From: Lagopus muta | Lineage: Eukaryota > Chordata > Aves > Galliformes > Phasianidae | Direction of reading: 5' to 3' | NCBI RefSeq assembly: GCF_023343835.1 | Contig: NC_064438.1 | Coordinates: 12,567,077 to 12,631,076 of the forward strand | DNA length: 64,000 bases | Part shown: in pieces, positions 61,001-64,000 of the stretch | How the letters are laid out: each line of letters starts with the position of its first letter | Numbering within the stretch: the first letter of the stretch is position 1 | Notes under the pieces: model-generated | Told to the model about the DNA's origin: nothing | The model's input: the letters and a program-made list of their open reading frames with translations, nothing else | The model's database searches: none | Position numbers and translations under genes: made by a program

Positions 61001-64000
61001 TGGATCAACAAAGTTCATTGGAATTTCCTGCTCAAAAAAAAACCAACACAGAGTATGTTGTCATTAGATTCACAAGAGGAATTAAAAAAAAACCCATTAT
61101 GTCCTGTCTGTTAGGGAGGCAAAGTGATGAAGTCAACTGGGACATATGGTACGGTACTTCTAACAACTTATCACTAAAATATGAGTGATGTTTCCTTTTA
61201 CTGTCACTGGCTTTCTTTTCTAAAATCCTTAATACAAAAATGCTCATAGTGACTAATTCATTAAGTAATATGCGAGACAGCATTATGTTAGCTCTTCATA
61301 TTATTAGAGCTGAATTGCAAGTGTGGGCACAGAACTAAGCTAAACGTGGTACGTAAGATACTTTATTCCAAAAGTGATGGACCTCAGACACCACCCTTTC
61401 TGATTCATACTCCTTCCTCTCTGAAGGTGGAAGGAACTCATCTGCTAGTGACACTCATGAGCAACAAAAGATGACACACACTATGACAGTAAAGTGTACT
61501 GACCTGATGCTATGGAGCTAGGCAGGGGTGTATATCTTCCTTTGCTCACTACATTTTACAGCTCCATGAGCAAGGTGTTAAGAGACTACCTGCTCTCTAT
61601 ACTGCCATTCTAAAGGAAACATGAAATTAGAGGGGTTTGTTATTCTCCAGTGCTGATTTTCTGTACTTATGTGGCCACTGACAGCCAGGGACAAACAAGA
61701 CTTTCCTTCAGCTGGTGACAGTAGGCATGTGAAAAGATAGGATGCATAAGTCAGTCTCAGCAGAAAAGTAGATCACAGAGCTTGGAAGCAGAGCTGAACA
61801 GTATAGTTGCAGAACATGATTTGAGAGGCCAGTAGTACTGAACATACTGGTGGTGAAGTCTGGGAATTTAGATAAGCAGAGATGTTAAATTCTGAAACTT
61901 CAGAAGATTATCTGTATTCTGTCTCATATAGTACTGAGTGTACTTGGCCTTAAAGAGAAGCAATTAATGATAAAACATCTGATGGAAATAGTTTCCTCTC
62001 AATTTGAGGAGCTGCATGGGAATGAGGTCTTCATGCTTTCCCTTCTTTGTTACTTAGTACTTAGTCACCAAAAAAATCTACCTGAGTCAAGCTCTATGGT
62101 CTCTTTTTGGAACTTACTCATTCACCACTTGAATTGTTGTTAAAATCAAAGGAACTTTGCCTGAGTAAGTAAGAACTCCAAATGTTTTAAGAATTTCAGG
62201 ACTTAGCTGTGCAAATGACAAATTTGACTTCTTTTCCAAAGTGAAACACAGCCACTTGCTTTGTCATGGATCTACACTTTAAAAACCAAGCAGGTTAGAC
62301 ATAGATTGAAAACATATGCCACAGATCTGGTGATAACTGTTCCATATAAACTAGATTTTTATTTTTATTTACAGAAATGAAGTTCTGATTAAATGGCATT
62401 TTTATCTACACAAGGAAAACACGCTCAAAAGCTGTCAAAGAACAGAAACATTTCTCCTACTTCTAACATCATTTTCTTTGCTTGAAATCCATAGTGAGAT
62501 TGGTCAAATTGCACATGGATTTCTTCAGCCATCAACTCATACACTTACTAAGTGAGTATTTCCTCCCTTGAACAAGTAAAACATACTTTACTTTAAAGGA
62601 ATCAGGAGTTGCCTACCCAAAAGCTGCTTTTCTTCATCTTGCATAACACACTAAGCAAGTTATACACCACAAATATCTGTCAGCCTGTTTTAAAACACCA
62701 GTTCAATCTCTCTCATCTCAGAGTCTCAAGAGCAAGTGACATTTGAAGAGTCATAGAGGAGGCAGGCTGAAAGGGGTGCTATACTGCAAAACATTATCTT
62801 CCTCCCACTCTACTGAGATTCTGTGCTTAAGAGAATATTTGAGCAGGCAGCATTTGCTGCAGCAGCTCTTGATCCCATGTTCTGAAGTACCCCAGCATGC
62901 AGACTGCGTCCTGGCTACCTCCCATCTTGTGCAACCCTGCTTAGTAGACATAACACTCCTGGGCTCTGCAGCATCTTTATTCATTTATTTTGTTAGCTAC
63001 AAACATGACTCTAATGGAGACTGAAGCAGTTAGGGAAGAGACGCAGATGGAATGCAATGATCCAAAAAGCTAGCACACTCACTGCGTTGAAATATATCTG
63101 GTCTTTATCCTAATTAATTAATTGTAGAAATCAAATTTGCACCTCCTTGCTTTGTCTCTGTAGATACACCTTTTTTGCCCTCAAATAAGGCTGAGCTGTC
63201 TCTCAAGTAGCGCTGGATAGAGTGAAAGAAGGAAACATGCATACTTCAGAATCCTAAGAGCAACCAACAGAGCACTTTACAGCTAGTAAAATACTTGTTT
63301 TTCTTCTACAGAAAAATTACTTTTTAAGGCTCTAGCTGACTGACCTAGCCATTCTGTGCTTCAGTCATCTGGAGAATGTTCAGGCTACCAAAACAAAGCT
63401 TCATGCGAAGCATTCAACAGCAGAGAGCATGCATCCAGACTAATTTAATGCCTAAGGTGACTCAAAATTTCAAGAAGCAACATCTATAGCAAACTAGGCT
63501 TTTCTTATATAGTGAAGAAGTTTGATTTTTCACCAGAAAGTAATATATTGAGGAAAAGAAGGAAGAAGTCTGGTGAAAATAACACTCTGCTGTTGTTTCC
63601 AGAATCAATTCTGCAGTTTTTATGTGACGAGATCACTTCAGGCTCTCAGGCATCACCATTTTGATGGATGATGAATTTCAGGTTTTCATTTAATGCTTCA
63701 CTGATAGAATTGGAATTTCTATATATTAATTGTAGTCCCGCAGAAAATAATTGCAGGGCTCAGGAAAAACACACAACATTCTATTTTTTGGATGCTCCTA
63801 GAAGAGTCAGATACTCACAAAGAATTCTGCCTGGAGTATGAATGAATCCAGAGCTTTCTTGTGCAGTTCTTCTTCAGTAAGAATGTTTGATGCTGTCTGG
63901 AGATATTCTTGCGCTGACTGTTCCCGTGGTGACATGATATAGCCAAAACCTTGCTCAGAACAGCCTGGGGTACACATATCTAGCGTGAGTGAAACATTGG
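42956..64000 (-). CDS. PTPN5: PTPN5 (STEP) protein tyrosine phosphatase, last eight coding exons
   Basis: Striatal-enriched tyrosine phosphatase. In mammals it dephosphorylates ERK1/2, p38, Fyn, Pyk2 and NMDA/AMPA receptor subunits in neurons. Eight minus-strand exons join in frame with consistent phases. In order: the kinase-interaction region ([12 protein letters not shown], then [17 protein letters not shown]), the pTyr-loop [54 protein letters not shown], the WPD loop ([14 protein letters not shown]), the catalytic P-loop [10 protein letters not shown] and the Q-loop QTCEQYQF. The stop is TAA at 42956-42958 after SRAAEE. All catalytic residues are present (Asp of WPD, Cys and Arg of the P-loop, the Gln of the Q-loop), so the enzyme should be active. 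The N-terminal exons, including any membrane segment of the long isoform, lie beyond base 64000. PTPRR and PTPN7 share the KIM-PTP layout, but the sequence and synteny fit PTPN5. Confidence 0.98.
43376..43535 (-). repeat. CR1 LINE 3' end
   Basis: ACGGTTTGGGTTGGAAGAGA, then CCTTTAAGATCATCTAGTTC, then GGGACACCTTCCACTA is the reverse complement of the CR1 3' region. The tail end is at the left. Confidence 0.92.
44845..45190 (+). mobile_element. Degenerate avian-type retroviral LTR
   Basis: AACTGACCAAAGAGACCATT, then TTGCTCAGCAACAAAAC, then ACTGGGGGAGTTGCTAGG, then GCATCACTT followed by T-rich sequence with TTATCATC follows the order of common avian ERV LTRs from memory. No gag, pol or env is seen, so it is likely a solo LTR. 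It may extend left to about 44530. It is heavily decayed and non-functional. Confidence 0.5.
46059..46076 (+). repeat. Poly-A run
   Basis: About 17 A after CTAG. There is no recognised element body. Confidence 0.7.
47169..47282 (-). CDS. PTPN5: PTPN5 exon with P-loop Arg
   Basis: 114 nt, acceptor CCTCCCTTAG, donor GACAG|GTAAGA. It begins by completing Ser of C-S-A-G-I-G-R-T-G and continues [20 protein letters not shown], then [11 protein letters not shown] second AG four bases into the exon (TGCAG) would break the frame if used as the acceptor. Confidence 0.97.
47283..50773 (-). other. PTPN5 intron between WPD and P-loop exons
   Basis: 3.5 kb. Its only recognisable element is the CR1 copy at 49091-49576. 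It interrupts the catalytic motif codon in phase 2. Confidence 0.9.
49091..49576 (-). repeat. CR1 LINE, about 0.5 kb 3' fragment
   Basis: CACAGAATCATGCAATCATA, then GGGGTTGAAAGGGATCTCCA, then CAGTCTCTCTGGGCAGCTTG, then AAGGTCCCCTCTCAATTTTC, then CCAGACTGAACAGTCCTGGG is a nearly complete reverse-complement CR1 3' portion. It is the longest CR1 copy in the window. Confidence 0.96.
50774..50934 (-). CDS. PTPN5: PTPN5 exon with WPD loop
   Basis: 161 nt: [20 protein letters not shown], then [20 protein letters not shown], then [13 protein letters not shown] plus two bases of the P-loop Ser. It carries the general-acid Asp (WPD) and the catalytic Cys. Acceptor TAACTGCATTGCAG, donor TGCAG|GTGAAT, phase 2. 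Confidence 0.97.
50935..53773 (-). other. PTPN5 intron
   Basis: 2.8 kb. It contains a second C-rich run (about 51149-51164), a short GCTA repeat (about 51326-51338) and a CR1 fragment near its upstream end. Confidence 0.9.
53209..53475 (-). repeat. CR1 LINE 3' fragment
   Basis: CAGAATCACAGAACATCCTC, then GTAAGGGACACACATGGATC, then AACTGTTCCAGTGCCCTACC, then AATCTTTCCCAAATCC fits a reverse-complement CR1 tail of a different subfamily from the copy at 49091 (no GGTTGGAAGGGAC block). Confidence 0.85.
53774..53884 (-). CDS. PTPN5: PTPN5 exon: KCTEYWPEE to RLITLK
   Basis: 111 nt, 37 codons: [20 protein letters not shown] followed by [17 protein letters not shown]. The acceptor is TTGCACATAG, with a weaker polypyrimidine tract than its neighbours, and the donor is AAG|GTAAAT. 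Confidence 0.96.
53885..57001 (-). other. PTPN5 intron
   Basis: 3.1 kb. No named repeat or gene was recognised. Confidence 0.9.
57002..57139 (-). CDS. PTPN5: PTPN5 exon: GYGGEE to IEEMNE
   Basis: 138 nt, 46 complete codons. Acceptor CTCTTGGCAG, donor GAG|GTAATG. It contains KVYIATQGP and FWRMVWQE, both conserved PTP core motifs. Confidence 0.97.
57140..57619 (-). other. Short PTPN5 intron with paired hairpins
   Basis: 480 bp, the only short intron of the visible set (others are 2.8-4.1 kb). It holds two adjacent perfect inverted repeats at 57269-57286 and 57287-57306. Confidence 0.9.
57269..57306. repeat. Two back-to-back perfect hairpins
   Basis: TACATATG-CA-CATATGTA (57269-57286) is followed without a gap by CATAGCGC-AAAA-GCGCTATG (57287-57306). 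Each has 8-bp perfect arms. The loops are 2 and 4 bases. Confidence 0.95.
57620..57699 (-). CDS. PTPN5: PTPN5 exon: NPHSRVCL to NANYIR
   Basis: 80 nt. Acceptor ACATTTCAG, donor ATCAGG|GTAAGA. It encodes [20 protein letters not shown] followed by INANYIR. The phases join the flanking exons exactly. Confidence 0.97.
57943..57968. repeat. Nested inverted repeat
   Basis: Arms TAGAATCA and TGATTCTA (8 bp, perfect) flank GTGATCACCG, which itself contains the palindrome GTGATCAC. Confidence 0.9.
60128..60163 (+). repeat. A/CAA-rich simple repeat
   Basis: AAAAAAACAACAACAACAAA followed by further A/C units. Confidence 0.8.
60943..61027 (-). CDS. PTPN5: PTPN5 exon: EIPMNF to KTILP
   Basis: 85 nt. 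The acceptor is a T-run followed by GAGCAG, the donor CCAA|GTAAGT. It encodes [20 protein letters not shown] plus NRYKTILP and carries the substrate-recognition KNRY loop. It ends in phase 1. Confidence 0.97.
61028..63818 (-). other. PTPN5 intron
   Basis: 2.8 kb between the KIM exon and the first phosphatase-core exon. No repeat or gene was recognised. Confidence 0.9.
63819..64000 (-). CDS. PTPN5: PTPN5 exon with KIM/KIS, cut by window edge
   Basis: The visible 182 nt encode [20 protein letters not shown], then [14 protein letters not shown], ending [20 protein letters not shown] is the docking core of the kinase-interaction motif. The Arg-Arg and PKA-target Ser that normally precede it are cut off or only partly present. 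The phase 0 donor is TTT|GTGAGT at 63818. Confidence 0.96.

Overview
The window is vertebrate nuclear DNA, most likely from a bird. It has large introns with GT-AG junctions, CpG depletion, several CR1 (chicken repeat 1 LINE) tails ending in the typical CCATTCTATGATT-like string, old MIR-type SINE remnants and a degenerate avian-type LTR. No prokaryotic, phage or CRISPR features are present. The species cannot be fixed from this sequence alone.

Layout. (1) 2028-6840, + strand: coding exons 2 and 3 of TMEM86A, a YhhN-family lysoplasmalogenase. The short first coding exon is not in the window. (2) 6841 to about 20200: TMEM86A 3'UTR and intergenic DNA, with simple repeats, MIR-like SINEs, a C-rich G-quadruplex motif and an (AT)n tract. 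(3) 20292-34190, - strand: a decayed gene. Two fibronectin type III exons and two complete Ig exons keep recognisable splice sites but carry stops and frameshifts. Domain type, strand and position between TMEM86A and PTPN5 match human IGSF22 (order TMEM86A+, IGSF22-, PTPN5- on 11p15.1, from memory), so I read this as an IGSF22 unitary pseudogene. Further coding-like helical pieces lie just 5' of the Ig exons. (4) 34200 to about 42900: intergenic DNA and the likely PTPN5 3'UTR. (5) 42956-64000, - strand: the last eight coding exons of PTPN5 (STEP, striatal-enriched tyrosine phosphatase), from the kinase-interaction motif to the stop codon. All splice phases are consistent. The upstream exons lie beyond the right edge.

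The two intact genes are unrelated in function: TMEM86A acts in ER lysoplasmalogen breakdown, and PTPN5 dephosphorylates ERK, Fyn and glutamate receptors in neurons. They are neighbours through conserved synteny. The most interesting content is the eroding Ig/FnIII gene between them, followed by hairpins and regulatory-like motifs in introns and intergenic DNA.
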